Source: JAFAMS01 sp963715815
Lineage (GTDB): Bacteria > Vulcanimicrobiota > Vulcanimicrobiia > Vulcanimicrobiales > Vulcanimicrobiaceae
Direction of reading: 5' to 3'
Length of the DNA stretch: 64,000 nucleotides
Assembly: GCA_963715815.1 (NCBI GenBank)
Contig: OY970278.1
Location: forward strand, 310,001-374,000
Both the position numbers and the translations under genes were made by a program. Shown here one piece after another: positions 1 to 9,364 of this stretch. The notes below the pieces were generated by a model. It worked only from the letters and a program-made list of their open reading frames with translations. It made no database searches and was not told where the DNA came from. Every line of letters starts with the position of its first letter. The stretch's first letter is position 1.

Positions 1-972
1 GAGGATTAGCTTCCCGGTCGTCTTGCGGGCTTCGAGGTCGCGATGCGCGCGTTCGGCGTCTGCCAACTTATACGCGCCGCCGTGGCGGATCTTCAACTTG
101 CCGCTCTTGATCATGCCGAGCACCTCGCCGGCCCGCCACAGAAGCTCTTTGCGCGTGCGCGTGTAGTTCACGATCGTCGGCCGCGTGACGTAGAGTGAGC
201 CCTTCGGCGCGAGCTCCGCCAAGTTGAACGGTGGTACCGCGCCGCTTGATGCGCCGTAGAGCACCATGTAACCGCGCGGCGAGAGGCAGTTGAGGCTCTT
301 TTCGAACGTCGTCTTTCCGACGCCGTCATAGACGACCGGCACGCCCGCGTTGTTCGTGATGCGTTTGACTTCGGCTTCGAAATCTTGCGTCGCATAGTCG
401 ATTGTTTCGTCCGCGCCGTCGCCGCGCGCAAGTTTCGCCTTGGCTTCGCTGCCGACGGTTCCGATAACGTGCGCGCCGCGCATCTTCGCCATTTGCACCA
501 GCAGTTGTCCGACGCCGCCCGCGGCTGCGTGGATGAGAACCGTATCACCTTGCTTGATCGGATAGGTGTCGACGCTCAAGTAGTGCGCGGTCATACCTTG
601 CACCATCGCGACGCATGCATCCGCGAATGAGACGCCGTCCGGGATCGGAATCAGCTTGTCGACTGGGACGACTGCATATTCCGCGTACGTTCCTGCGAAA
701 AACACGAAGACGACGCGATCGCCGATCTTCATTCCCTCTTTGGCGAGATCCGTGCCGTCGCCGACCGCTTCGATCGTCCCCGCGCCTTCCTGTCCGGCTG
801 TAAACGGGAGGTCTTTCTTGTACATACCGGAGCGGAAGTAGGTATCGATATAATTGATGCCGGCTGCGCCGATCTTGATCAGCGCTTCGCCTGCCCGCGG
901 AGTCGGCTTCGGGATTTCCTTAAGCCGTAAAGACTCGGGGCCGCCAACCTGTTCGATGACGATCGCGTTCAC
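1..972 (-). CDS. NADPH:quinone oxidoreductase, zinc-independent MDR family (3' end cut by window edge)
   Basis: This is a medium-chain dehydrogenase/reductase of the quinone oxidoreductase (QOR, zeta-crystallin) type. It would reduce quinones or enones with NADPH in the cytoplasm. The translation opens NAIVIEQVGGPESLRL and has the QOR signature GAAGINYIDTYFRSG near residue 40 and the dinucleotide-binding loop AAAGGVGQLL near residue 150. I see no structural-zinc cysteine cluster, which fits the QOR branch. The start is GTG at 972, preceded by AAAGGAG. 324 codons are visible and the last residues (TTGKLIL) resemble the family C-terminus, so only the stop or a few residues are missing. It lies 42 bases downstream of the M48/RDD gene on the same strand. 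Confidence 0.9.
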   Translation of the reverse strand, partial: MNAIVIEQVGGPESLRLKEIPKPTPRAGEALIKIGAAGINYIDTYFRSGMYKKDLPFTAGQEGAGTIEAVGDGTDLAKEGMKIGDRVVFVFFAGTYAEYAVVPVDKLIPIPDGVSFADACVAMVQGMTAHYLSVDTYPIKQGDTVLIHAAAGGVGQLLVQMAKMRGAHVIGTVGSEAKAKLARGDGADETIDYATQDFEAEVKRITNNAGVPVVYDGVGKTTFEKSLNCLSPRGYMVLYGASSGAVPPFNLAELAPKGSLYVTRPTIVNYTRTRKELLWRAGEVLGMIKSGKLKIRHGGAYKLADAERAHRDLEARKTTGKLIL

Positions 973-1014
973 GAGGGCTCCTTTCGTTCATTCGCGTTTG
1001 CGGACCACAAAACG

Positions 1015-2313
1015 CTACTGGGTCAGGGCAGGTTGCGATTCGACCCGAGCACTCGCGGAGACGAGGCGCGTCCCGGAAAGACGGTCGTACGGTTGAATCC
1101 GCCGTAAGCCCCAGACGAAGATGGGGAAGACGAAGACGACGCTCATCGCAGCCAGCACATAGCGGGCGATGGTGTTCCAGATCGTCGGGCGCTCAAGATC
1201 AGCGCGAACGACGCGGACGTCAAGAATCATCATCCCGATCGTACGTCCGACAACTGCGACGAGCACGATCGAATAGACCCACAGCAAGAAGAGACTTTGC
1301 GAGAAGATGATGCCGCCTATCATCGCAGGCATGAACTTTAGCGCTTCCCCGAGACCGAGCTGCTTGCCGTTCTGCGACACTTGCACGACTTTGGGGATGA
1401 TCGCGGTGATGATCGCGATGTCGATCAACCACGCGCCCGCACGTCGCCACCATCCGGCGAACATCCGGCGCGATGCGGGCTCGACTTGCGCCCGGGGCAA
1501 TGCAACTGGGGCGGAACGGAAACGCGACACCCACGTTTGCGCGAGCGGCGTCGATGCGAACTGCAACAGTCCGGCGATACGCCGCGCGGCGTACGGCGAT
1601 GAACCGAGCCACTCACCGGCGCGCAGCGTCGGCTCCAGGCGCAGCTCGCGCAGTTGATCGGCAACAACGGCAAGATCGACTTCGCGTCCGAGATGATGGA
1701 AGCTCGCGATCGCGATGGCCATGATCGCGCTCTCAATCGAGCCGCAGGCGCAGAGTGCGACGCGATCGGCGGTGTACTCGGTGCGTCGCAAGTACGCACC
1801 GAAGACGATCGAGACCGGCGTGTTCTCGCGGCCGTTGACCGAAAGAATCGACGAGATGCGGGTGTGCCCGGCGCGAATGTGTACCAGCTCGCGCGCGATC
1901 AAGAATCGAAGCTCATCGTCCTTGAGATGCTGCAGCCAATGGCTCGAGATCACGAGCGCATATGGTTCGGCAACGCCGACCGCCGCAATCGGAACGTTGA
2001 CGTCGTCGCGGATGAAGACTTGCGGATGCGCGACATCCAGGCGCCGCGCGCAGTCGGCAACCAAGTTCGCAACGTGCGAGAGCTGCCCGGCGTGGACGTG
2101 AATGCTGTCGCCCAGCAGGCGTCCACGCGAAATCGAGACGTACAAGAGCGCGCCGATTGCGATCAAGACGAGGCGCGAGGGCGTGATCGCTTCCGACAGC
2201 AACGCGGTAACAAGCGCGAGCGAGACCGGCAACATGAAGATACAAAAAATCATGCCTCGCCGCTCGCCGGAGTCGCGCAGAGATTCGGGGCCGCTGAGCA
2301 GCGGATCTCTCAT
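1015..2313 (-). CDS. M48-like peptidase domain fused to RDD membrane domain, zinc motif altered
   Basis: Predicted inner-membrane protein of 432 residues. It has two N-terminal membrane segments, then an M48 (HtpX/Ste24-like) domain, then an RDD domain from about residue 285 (FAGWWRRAGAWLIDIAII) with further membrane helices. Around residue 140 the expected HExxH reads ARELVHIRAGH: the first zinc-ligand histidine is arginine, while Glu, the second His and the trailing GH remain. Proteolytic activity is therefore doubtful. I chose the start at 2313 because its ATG overlaps the stop of the upstream binding-protein gene as ATGA. An in-frame codon 15 residues further upstream is possible. Family assignment is by motif and overall pattern; substrate unknown. 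Confidence 0.75.
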   Translation of the reverse strand: MRDPLLSGPESLRDSGERRGMIFCIFMLPVSLALVTALLSEAITPSRLVLIAIGALLYVSISRGRLLGDSIHVHAGQLSHVANLVADCARRLDVAHPQVFIRDDVNVPIAAVGVAEPYALVISSHWLQHLKDDELRFLIARELVHIRAGHTRISSILSVNGRENTPVSIVFGAYLRRTEYTADRVALCACGSIESAIMAIAIASFHHLGREVDLAVVADQLRELRLEPTLRAGEWLGSSPYAARRIAGLLQFASTPLAQTWVSRFRSAPVALPRAQVEPASRRMFAGWWRRAGAWLIDIAIITAIIPKVVQVSQNGKQLGLGEALKFMPAMIGGIIFSQSLFLLWVYSIVLVAVVGRTIGMMILDVRVVRADLERPTIWNTIARYVLAAMSVVFVFPIFVWGLRRIQPYDRLSGTRLVSASARVESQPALTQ

Positions 2314-3474
2314 CGAACGATATAGCTCGACGGATGCGCGGCGCGCACGTAGTGCCACGTGCCGCCTTCAAGGCGGTAGAAGTAGACGTTAGGATCCATC
2401 GGGTCGCCGAACGCATCGAAGGTGAACGTGCCGACCAGTGTTTGAATCGGAATCGGTTGCGCGATCGCGCGCGCGACCAGCACGCGCGACGTCGAGCTGA
2501 AACGCTGGACGGCAGTGACGTAAATCTGCGCAGCCGCGTAAGAAAATGCCGCGATCGGTGACATCGGACCGTACGTTCCTTCGTACTGCGATTTGATGGC
2601 GAGCGCTGCCGGGACGATCTGTAACGGCGGCATCGACGTTGATACGATCAAGCCTTCGATTTGTTTTCCGTACGACGGCCAAAGTCCGGCATCGAAGAAG
2701 GCCGCCGAACCATCGAATTGTCCGTTCCAGCCTGCATTTCGTAGAGCCGGAATGACGCGGCCGAGCGTCGGCGCAAGGCCCGCGAAGAAAACGAGGTCGG
2801 CTTGCGATTGCACGATCGTCGAGGCAGCGCCCTCGATGTCGGGATCGAGCATTGGACAGCTTGACGTCGACCGGGTTCAAACCGTCGCCACTCGTTTGCT
2901 TGAGAAACGTTCCGGCGACTTCCGGGCCGTAGTCGCCGTCCATGTACACGACGGCGACTTTCTTGCCGCGCTTTTCCTTGGCGACGAACTTCGCGTGCAA
3001 CGTTCCTTCGGTTGAGTCCTTGGTCGTCAAGCGGAAGACATTGCGGTAACCTTGCGCAGTGATCGAATCAGTCGTCGCAGCCGGTACGATTAGTCCCATG
3101 TTTGCGTCGGCATAATATCGCAAAACTTGGCTTGTGATCTTGCCGCTCAGATGTCCGATCGCGCCGCACTGCGTTTGATCGTCGATTGCGAAGCGCGAAA
3201 CGAGCATTGCATTCGCGAGCGCGTTCTGATCGTCGAACGGCCGAACGGCCCAGAACCGCGTCGAAACCGTCGTGCGCAAGCCGTTGATGTCATCGAAACA
3301 ACCGCGTACGCCGTTGACCATCTGCTGCCCGAGCGCAACCTGAGCCCCACTTTCCGGGCCAATGACGGCAACACTCGCGAGCGGCGCCAACTGTGCAGAT
3401 GCCGGAGATGCGGCTGCAGCGGCTCCGGCGGTGATTGCAGCCGCGCCGCCCAGAAATGTGCGGCGGCTCGTCAT
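2310..3474 (-). CDS. ABC-type branched-chain amino acid (LivK-like) substrate-binding protein, frameshifted
   Basis: Periplasmic ligand-binding protein (Peripla_BP_6 family) with a clear Tat signal, MTSRRTFLGG, then an Ala-rich stretch ending near PASAQ. The N-terminal part reads to ...NPVDVKLS. The C-terminal part continues in another frame as MLDPDIEGAAST...SSYIVR. The two halves join if one base is removed near 2852-2855: the span is 1165 nt, one more than a multiple of three, giving about 387 residues, normal for the family. The ATG at 3474 overlaps the ubiA stop (ATGA). No permease or ATPase for it is nearby, so it may be a sensor or orphan receptor. Either a pseudogene or an assembly indel. 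Confidence 0.8.
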
Positions 3475-4329
3475 CGCTTCGCGACGTATGCGACGACGGT
3501 CGTCGCTAGGAATCCTACGGAGAACGCCATGTTCGTCACCAAGACGCGGTCGTTGAGCGCGAAGATGTTCGATGCGAGCGCGATCAGTCTGCTCTCGTAT
3601 ACGACAAGCAGTACCGCCAGCAAGACGCCAGCGAAATAAATCGGTGGTCGCGCCCGAAAGTATTCCGGCCGACCACAGGCTCAGCACCATCAATACGTGC
3701 AGCGCAATCGGGAGCACGCGACTCGCCCGCGCGCCGAAGCGAACCGGCACCGAGCGCAGATTCTGTGCGACGTCGACGTCGTAATCCATGAGCGCGTAGA
3801 GAATATCGAAGCCGGCGACCCAAATCGTGACCGCGACGAACAGCAGCAACGCGGGGAACGTGATCGTCCCCGTGACGGCGATGAAAGCGCCGAGCGGCGC
3901 AAAACCGTCGACTGCGCCGAGCAAGAAGTGCGATGCCCATGTGAAGCGTTTGCACAGCGGATAGACGATCAGTGCCAGCGCAGCCAGCGGAAGCAGCGCG
4001 ACGCAGAGCGGGTTGAGCTGCCATGCCGCGAGTAGCGTTACGAGCAGGCCGACGACAATCGCTGTCGCCATTACCGAGGGCGGCAGCGCGCCGCTTGCCG
4101 TCGGACGGTTCTTCGTGCGCGGATTGTTCGCGTCGATCTTGCGATCGAAGAAGCGGTTCGCCGCCATTGCAGCGGTGCGTGCACCGGCGACTGCAACGGT
4201 AATCCAGAACATTTGCGCCAGGGTCGGTAGCCCGTGCGCACCCATTACTGCGCCGACGTACGCAAACGGCAAACCGAAGAGCGTGTGCTCGATGCGAATA
4301 TCGCGCAGAAAGAGTCGAAGATAATGCAT
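3471..4329 (-). CDS. ubiA: UbiA-family prenyltransferase (menaquinone/4-hydroxybenzoate type, MqnP-like), frameshifted near C-terminus
   Basis: Membrane prenyltransferase that attaches a polyprenyl chain to the aromatic quinone precursor. The two Asp-rich motifs are present: NRFFDRKIDANNP near residue 60 and DYDVD near residue 180. NPRTKNRP is typical of the UbiA/MqnP group. The reading frame breaks after SAGILSGAT. The expected last two helices (IYFAGVLLAVLLVYESRLI ... VAYVAKR) are encoded one frame over and stop at 3471. Removing one base near 3643-3649 restores a 285-residue protein, and 859 nt is one more than a multiple of three. It follows ubiD by four bases and overlaps the next gene as ATGA, so it belongs to a ubiD-ubiA operon. 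Confidence 0.9.
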
Positions 4330-4333
4330 GTGG

Positions 4334-5854
4334 TTAGGGGCGATCCAGCAAGCGCCGTAGTGCGTCCGGACCTTGGCCGGACCATGCGTTCGAGGTGCCC
4401 TTACGCTCTAGAACGCTGTCCAATCCGTACTCCTTCCAGCGCGAGCTGACCAAGCCGCGCGTCGCTTCGTCCATCACCATGTCGGGCGGCCATTCACGCT
4501 CGTAGCCTTCGTCGGCGCCTTTGCGGGTTGCATCGATTCCGATTTTGTGGCCGAGCGCAGCCAGATATGAGCCGCTGTGATCGAGATCGTCGACCGGACC
4601 CGGTATGACGACCAAGTCGCGCTTCGGGTCGACGTTGTTCAGTGCGAACCACGCGACTTGCCGAATGTCGTGAACGTCGATGTCGGCGTCGACGACGAGC
4701 AGCGTGCGCGTCAACATCATCATGTGGCCGAGCCCCCAGAGCGCATTCATCACTTTGAATGCGTGGCCCGGATACGATTTGCGAATCGAGACGATGCACA
4801 GATTGTGAAAGCCGCCTTCGACCGGAAGATTGTAGTCGACGATCTCCGGAACGACCATCTGCAAGAGCGGCAGGAAGATGCGTTCGGTAGCTTTCCCAAG
4901 CCACGCGTCTTCCATCGGCGGCTTGCCGACGACGGTCGCAGCCCAGATCGGTTTGCGGCGATGCGTAATTGCGGTGCAATGGAATGTCGGATAGAGATCG
5001 GCGAGACTGTAGACGCCGGTATGATCGCCGAACGGACCTTCGGTGCGCAGATCGGTGTTGTCGACGTAACCTTCCAAAATGAATTCGGCATCGGCCGGTA
5101 CTTTGAGATCGACCGTTTTTGCGTGCGTAACTTTCACGGGCTTGCCGCGTAAGAGTCCGGCAAATGCGAGCTCGTCGACGATCGGCGGAAGCGGCGCAGT
5201 TGCTGCGTACGTCACCACCGGATCGGTTCCGATTGCAACCGCGACGGGGACGCGTTCGCCCCACTTCTTGGCTTGCGCACGGCCGTGCTTGTGGCGCTGC
5301 CAGTGCATGCCCGCCGTTTTCGAATCGAAGATCTGCATGCGGTAAACGCCGACGTTCTGCACGTGCGTCTGCGGATCGCTCGTGATTACGAGTCCGAGCG
5401 TGATGAATGGTCCGGCGTCGAGCGGCCATGTCGTGAGCACCGGAAGCTGCTTGAGATCCGGATTTTCGATTACGACGTCTTGGCACGAGCCGCCGCTCAC
5501 CGTTTTCGGTACGGCGTTCATGAGCGGCGCAAACGACGCCAGCTTTGCTATACGCGACCCAAGCGATTCCGGAACCGAGAGATCGAGGAGACGACGCAAA
5601 CGCGAGGCGACCTCGTCCAAGCCCTGCGCGTCGAACGCCATCGCCATCCGGCGTTCGCTGCCGAACTGATTTGTGAGAACGCGGACGTCGCTACCCCGAA
5701 CGTTCGTGAATAAGAGTGCCGGACCGCCGGCCTTTACGACGCGGTTCGTGATCTCTGACATCTCGAGATACGGATCGACTTCGGCGGAGATCTGAACGAG
5801 CTCGCCGCGATTTTGCAATTCCGAAACGAATGCATCCAATGAGTCGAAGGGCAT
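4334..5854 (-). CDS. ubiD: UbiD-family decarboxylase (menaquinone/ubiquinone biosynthesis, MqnL-like)
   Basis: Prenylated-FMN-dependent decarboxylase that removes the ring carboxylate of a polyprenylated aromatic acid. About 506 residues from MPFDSLDAFVSEL, close to the family norm. The hallmark EGPFGDHTGVYS, with acidic catalytic residues, lies near residue 290, and the N-terminal half shows PVLTTWPLDAGPFITLG. An alternative ATG at 5881 would add nine residues; I see no convincing Shine-Dalgarno for either. It is followed immediately by ubiA, as expected for late quinone biosynthesis. In a lineage with the futalosine route these would be mqnL/mqnP, but no other mqn gene is in the window, so that subtype is inference. 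Confidence 0.93.
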   Translation of the reverse strand: MPFDSLDAFVSELQNRGELVQISAEVDPYLEMSEITNRVVKAGGPALLFTNVRGSDVRVLTNQFGSERRMAMAFDAQGLDEVASRLRRLLDLSVPESLGSRIAKLASFAPLMNAVPKTVSGGSCQDVVIENPDLKQLPVLTTWPLDAGPFITLGLVITSDPQTHVQNVGVYRMQIFDSKTAGMHWQRHKHGRAQAKKWGERVPVAVAIGTDPVVTYAATAPLPPIVDELAFAGLLRGKPVKVTHAKTVDLKVPADAEFILEGYVDNTDLRTEGPFGDHTGVYSLADLYPTFHCTAITHRRKPIWAATVVGKPPMEDAWLGKATERIFLPLLQMVVPEIVDYNLPVEGGFHNLCIVSIRKSYPGHAFKVMNALWGLGHMMMLTRTLLVVDADIDVHDIRQVAWFALNNVDPKRDLVVIPGPVDDLDHSGSYLAALGHKIGIDATRKGADEGYEREWPPDMVMDEATRGLVSSRWKEYGLDSVLERKGTSNAWSGQGPDALRRLLDRP

Positions 5855-5893
5855 CGCAGGATGCTTGGACGCACCCCGCACAAACCCCGGTCA

Positions 5894-6355
5894 ATGTCCA
5901 CGTTTTCCATACGCGAAGCCGGACCGGATGATCTCGACCTCGTCGTCAGCTTGCGCGTGAGGATGGCAGAAGAGACGGACGCGACAAAGCTGAGCGCGCA
6001 GCTCGTCGACGCGACGCGGCGTTGGCTGCGCGAGAACACGCAGCGCGGGATCATGCGCTCGTGGCTAGCCCAGAGTGATGGAAAAATCATTGGAACGGTC
6101 AGCTGCCGTATCCGCGACACGAGCCCGCGCGAGTTCGATCTCATCGGCAAAGAAGCTTACGTGCACAATCTCTATGTCGAACCCGCGTATCGCAATCGCG
6201 GGATCGGACGCTCCCTCATGCAAGTGCTGCTCGATTGGTGCAAGGACAACGGTTACACGCGCGTTGCTTTACGCGCAAGCGAAATGGGTCGTCCGCTCTA
6301 CGAGAGGATGGGCTTTGTCGCCGATCGCTCAATGGCGTACAAGCGCAAAGACTAG
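5894..6355 (+). CDS. GNAT-family N-acetyltransferase
   Basis: 153-residue GCN5-related acetyltransferase using acetyl-CoA; substrate not predictable. The core is visible: VHNLYVEPAYRNRGIGRSLM carries the R/Q-x-x-G-x-G/A pyrophosphate loop near residue 105, followed by ALRASEMGRPLYERMGF, the typical motif B. I chose ATG at 5894 (MSTFSIREAG) because the GNAT fold begins there; an earlier in-frame ATG at 5861 would add residues unlike the family. It diverges from ubiD. Its TAG stop overlaps the TAG stop of the convergent VOC gene through a shared CTAG. Confidence 0.85.
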   Translation: MSTFSIREAGPDDLDLVVSLRVRMAEETDATKLSAQLVDATRRWLRENTQRGIMRSWLAQSDGKIIGTVSCRIRDTSPREFDLIGKEAYVHNLYVEPAYRNRGIGRSLMQVLLDWCKDNGYTRVALRASEMGRPLYERMGFVADRSMAYKRKD

Positions 6356-6720
6356 GCGGGTTTGCGGCAGACGATTTCGAGACGGTTGCGGCTTGGATCG
6401 CGGAAGAATGCCGCGTAATACGTTTCCGAATATTCGGGATAACGCTGCGGGCCTTCGATGTCAGTGAAGCCGGCAGTCTTTATCGTGTTTGCGACGGCGT
6501 CCACTTCATCGTACGTTGCTGCATAAAATGCGAGCACCGTTTCGGTCGCCTGATGTGCCGGCTCCTCGAAAAGAATAATGCACTCGGCCGGTATCTTACC
6601 GACTTTACGATAGTAGAGCACGTGATCGCCGATTGCGCGCTTGTGATGCAGGCCGACGGCCGGCATGAAGACGTCATAAAATGATGTGGCCTCCGCAATG
6701 CTGCGCACGCGGAGGTCCAC
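6352..6720 (-). CDS. VOC (glyoxalase/bleomycin-resistance) family protein
   Basis: Small vicinal-oxygen-chelate protein, 122 residues, with paired beta-alpha-beta-beta-beta modules. The C-terminal strand AAFFRDPSRNRLEIVCR contains the typical D-P-x-x-N-x-x-E ending. Function unknown. The best start is GTG at 6720 (VDLRVRSIAEA). The codons just upstream also read like family sequence (VFDH) but offer no canonical start before running into the pnp stop region, so the N-terminus is uncertain by a few residues. It lies directly downstream of pnp on the same strand and converges on the GNAT gene with a four-base overlap. Confidence 0.8.
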   Translation of the reverse strand: MDLRVRSIAEATSFYDVFMPAVGLHHKRAIGDHVLYYRKVGKIPAECIILFEEPAHQATETVLAFYAATYDEVDAVANTIKTAGFTDIEGPQRYPEYSETYYAAFFRDPSRNRLEIVCRKPA

Positions 6721-6746
6721 ATGATCGAATACGGGCCGGTCGGGCG

Positions 6747-9005
6747 TTAGTCTGGACGACGCCGGCGGGTACGGCCTGCGGGTGCGCCGAGTCGATCGCC
6801 GCCACCACCACCGCCGTTATTTCCGCCGCGACGACCTCCGCCGCCGCCACCGCCGTCCGGACGCGGACCGCGCGACTGGTAGTCGTCGGGAATTCCGGCA
6901 TCGCCGTTGAGCACGGCCTTGCGCGACAGATTTACTCGCCCTTGCGAGTCGATCTCCATCACCTTGACCATGATCTGATCGCCGATCTTGACGACGTCCT
7001 CAACCTTCTCGACGCGTTGCGGCGCGAGCTGGCTGATATGGACGAGGCCTTCTTTGCCCGGCAAGAATGCGACAAACGCTCCGAAGTTCATCAGTCGCGT
7101 AACCGTACCGAGGTACGTCTCGCCGACGAGCACTTCTTTGGTGAGCGCTTCGACCATCGCTTTGGCTTTGTTCGCGCCTTCGCCATCCGGCGATGCGATG
7201 AACACGCGGCCATCGTTCTCGATGTCGATCTTGACACCGGTGTCGGCGATGATCTTGTTGATGATCTTTCCGCCTGGTCCGATGACGTCTTTGATCTTCT
7301 CGGGATTGATTTGCAGCACGAGCATTCGCGGTGCGTAGCTCGAAAGCTCGGCGCGCGGTTCCGCGATCGTTTCCTTGAGCTTCTCGATGATGAACAAGCG
7401 CGATTTCTTCGCTTCCGTCATCGCTTCGCGCATGATGTCGATCGTGATCCCCGTGACCTTGATGTCCATCTGGATCGCGGTGATGCCGTCAACCGTGCCG
7501 GCGACTTTGAAATCCATCTCGCCGAGGGCATCTTCGATGCCCTGAATGTCGGTGATGACGCGATGCTTCTTACCTTTGAGGATGAGTCCCATCGCGACGC
7601 CCGCGACGTGCTTCTTGATCGGAACGCCGGCGTCCATCAGCGAGAGCGTGCTTCCGCACACCGACGCCATCGACGACGAGCCGTTTGATTCGAGCGTTTC
7701 GCTCATGACGCGCATCGTGTACGGGAAGTCGTTCACATCCGGCAATACCGGAACGAGCGCGCGTTCGGCGAGATGGCCGTGTCCGATCTCGCGACGGCCT
7801 GGGCCGCGCATCGGACGCGTCTCTCCTACCGAGTACGGCGGGAAGTTGTAAAAGTGCATGTAGCGCTTGTTCGGAACGGCGATGATCCAATCCAAACGCT
7901 GCTCGTCACTGATCGAGCCGAGTGTTGCTGCGGAGAAGACCTGCGTTTGTCCACGCTGGAACACCGCGCTGCCATGGACGCGCGGCACGTAGTGTACCTT
8001 ACTCCAGATCGGGCGAATCTCGTCGGGCTTGCGGCCATCGGGACGCAGACCTTCGTCGACGACCATCGTGCGCAGCTCGTCCTCTTCCATCGTCTTAAGG
8101 ATCTTTTCGAAATCCTTGTTGGCGGAATCTTCGAGCAATGCACGCAGGTCTTGGTCTTTGCACTTCGCGATTGCAACGTCGCGCGTGATCTCAGCGAAAG
8201 CAGCGTTGCGCTCTTGCTTCTCGGTGATCCGCATTGCTTTGGCGACGTCTTTCGAGAAGGTTTTCTCGACGAACTTTTTGAGCTCGGCGTCCGGCTTATG
8301 AACCGGATACTCTCGCTTCGGCTTACCGACACGCTTCGCGAGCGTGTCGATTGCTTTGACGATGAGCTTGATGTTGTCGTGCGCAAATGAAATCGCGGCG
8401 AGAAAATCTTCCTCGCTCAGCTCGTTCATACCGCCTTCGACCATCATGATCGCATCGGCGGTGCCCGCAACGACGATATCCATTCCGCCGGTTTCATATT
8501 GCGGAAGCGTCGGATTGCAAACGAGTTTGCCTTCTTCATCGCGTCCGACGCGAACAGAAGCGACGGTCGCCTCGAACGGAATATCCGAAAACGCGAGCGC
8601 AGCACCGGCTGCACATGTCGCTAGGACGTCGGCGTCAAGCTCCGGATCGATCGAGAGCACGGTCGCAATGACTTGCACGTCGTTGCGGAATCCCTCGGGA
8701 AACAGCGGCCGGAGCGGCCGGTCCATTTGACGCGAGCTCAGCGTCCCGTGTTCGGTGGGACGGCCTTCGCGCTTGATGTAGCCGCCCGGAATCTTACCGG
8801 CTGCGTACATCTTCTCTTCAAAATCGCAGGTGAGTGGAAAAAAGTCGACGCCTGTCCGCGGATTTGCGGAGGCGGTTACGGCGCACAGAACAACATTCTG
8901 GTCGCCATAACGGACGAGAGCGGAACCGTTCGCTTGCTTCGCAAGTTCGCCGGTCTCGATGACCAGCGTACGGCCGCCGATCTCGATTGAGATCGATTCT
9001 GGCAC
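6747..9005 (-). CDS. pnp: Polyribonucleotide nucleotidyltransferase (PNPase)
   Basis: 3'-5' phosphorolytic exoribonuclease of RNA turnover. At 752 residues it has two RNase PH domains, then a KH domain (INPEKIKDVIGPGGKIINKI, about 565-585), then an S1 domain (LGTVTRLMNFGAFVAFLPG, about 630-700). The catalytic-core signature GTVDGITAIQMDIKV is present. The tail after residue 710 is Gly/Arg-rich with runs of glycine and ends RRRRPD, longer than in E. coli and possibly RNA-binding. The start is GTG at 9005, preceded by TTTAGGAG. rpsO lies 84 bases upstream on the same strand, the common rpsO-pnp arrangement. Confidence 0.97.
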   Translation of the reverse strand: MPESISIEIGGRTLVIETGELAKQANGSALVRYGDQNVVLCAVTASANPRTGVDFFPLTCDFEEKMYAAGKIPGGYIKREGRPTEHGTLSSRQMDRPLRPLFPEGFRNDVQVIATVLSIDPELDADVLATCAAGAALAFSDIPFEATVASVRVGRDEEGKLVCNPTLPQYETGGMDIVVAGTADAIMMVEGGMNELSEEDFLAAISFAHDNIKLIVKAIDTLAKRVGKPKREYPVHKPDAELKKFVEKTFSKDVAKAMRITEKQERNAAFAEITRDVAIAKCKDQDLRALLEDSANKDFEKILKTMEEDELRTMVVDEGLRPDGRKPDEIRPIWSKVHYVPRVHGSAVFQRGQTQVFSAATLGSISDEQRLDWIIAVPNKRYMHFYNFPPYSVGETRPMRGPGRREIGHGHLAERALVPVLPDVNDFPYTMRVMSETLESNGSSSMASVCGSTLSLMDAGVPIKKHVAGVAMGLILKGKKHRVITDIQGIEDALGEMDFKVAGTVDGITAIQMDIKVTGITIDIMREAMTEAKKSRLFIIEKLKETIAEPRAELSSYAPRMLVLQINPEKIKDVIGPGGKIINKIIADTGVKIDIENDGRVFIASPDGEGANKAKAMVEALTKEVLVGETYLGTVTRLMNFGAFVAFLPGKEGLVHISQLAPQRVEKVEDVVKIGDQIMVKVMEIDSQGRVNLSRKAVLNGDAGIPDDYQSRGPRPDGGGGGGGRRGGNNGGGGGGDRLGAPAGRTRRRRPD

Positions 9006-9089
9006 GTGTACTCCTAAATTTCTTTTCTTCTACCTATTATTATTTCGCGAGCGCCTTCGTGTATCGCAATACAACGCCCTGGTCCGGCC

Positions 9090-9359
9090 TTAACGGCGCA
9101 GACCGAGGTCGCCGATCAGCTTGCGATAGCGCTCTAAGTCGATGCGCTGCAGATAGTTAAGCAAGCGTCGACGCTGCCCGACTTGCATGAGCAAGCCGCG
9201 GCGGCTGTGATGGTCCTTTTTATGCACCTTGAGGTGCTCGGTCAGCGCGTTGATCGACGCGGTGAGGACCGCAATTTGAACGTCGGCCGAGCCGGTGTCT
9301 CCGGCTTTCCGTCCGAACTTGGCCGAAACGTCGGCCTTCTGCTCCTTAGTGAGCGGCAT
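9090..9359 (-). CDS. rpsO: 30S ribosomal protein S15
   Basis: 89 residues, the full S15 length, with family sequence MPLTKEQKADVSAKFGRK, DTGSADVQIA, HLKVHKKDHHSRRGLL and LLNYLQRIDLERYRKLI. It binds 16S rRNA early in assembly of the small-subunit platform. The ATG at 9359 is preceded by AGGAG four bases away. That Shine-Dalgarno sits inside a small inverted repeat (9365-9377), which could matter because S15 represses its own translation in several bacteria. The gene leads the rpsO-pnp pair. Confidence 0.98.
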   Translation of the reverse strand: MPLTKEQKADVSAKFGRKAGDTGSADVQIAVLTASINALTEHLKVHKKDHHSRRGLLMQVGQRRRLLNYLQRIDLERYRKLIGDLGLRR

Positions 9360-9364
9360 GATAC

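Noticed and set aside
2310..4329. Programmed ribosomal frameshifting in ubiA and the binding protein
   Set aside because: No slippery heptamer, pseudoknot or RF2-like stop signal is seen at either junction, and neither family is known for frameshifting. A mutation or assembly indel is simpler.
6747..6900. Gly-rich end of pnp as a frameshifted or repeat-corrupted tail
   Set aside because: The frame is continuous to a normal stop, and Gly/Arg-rich PNPase tails occur in other bacteria.
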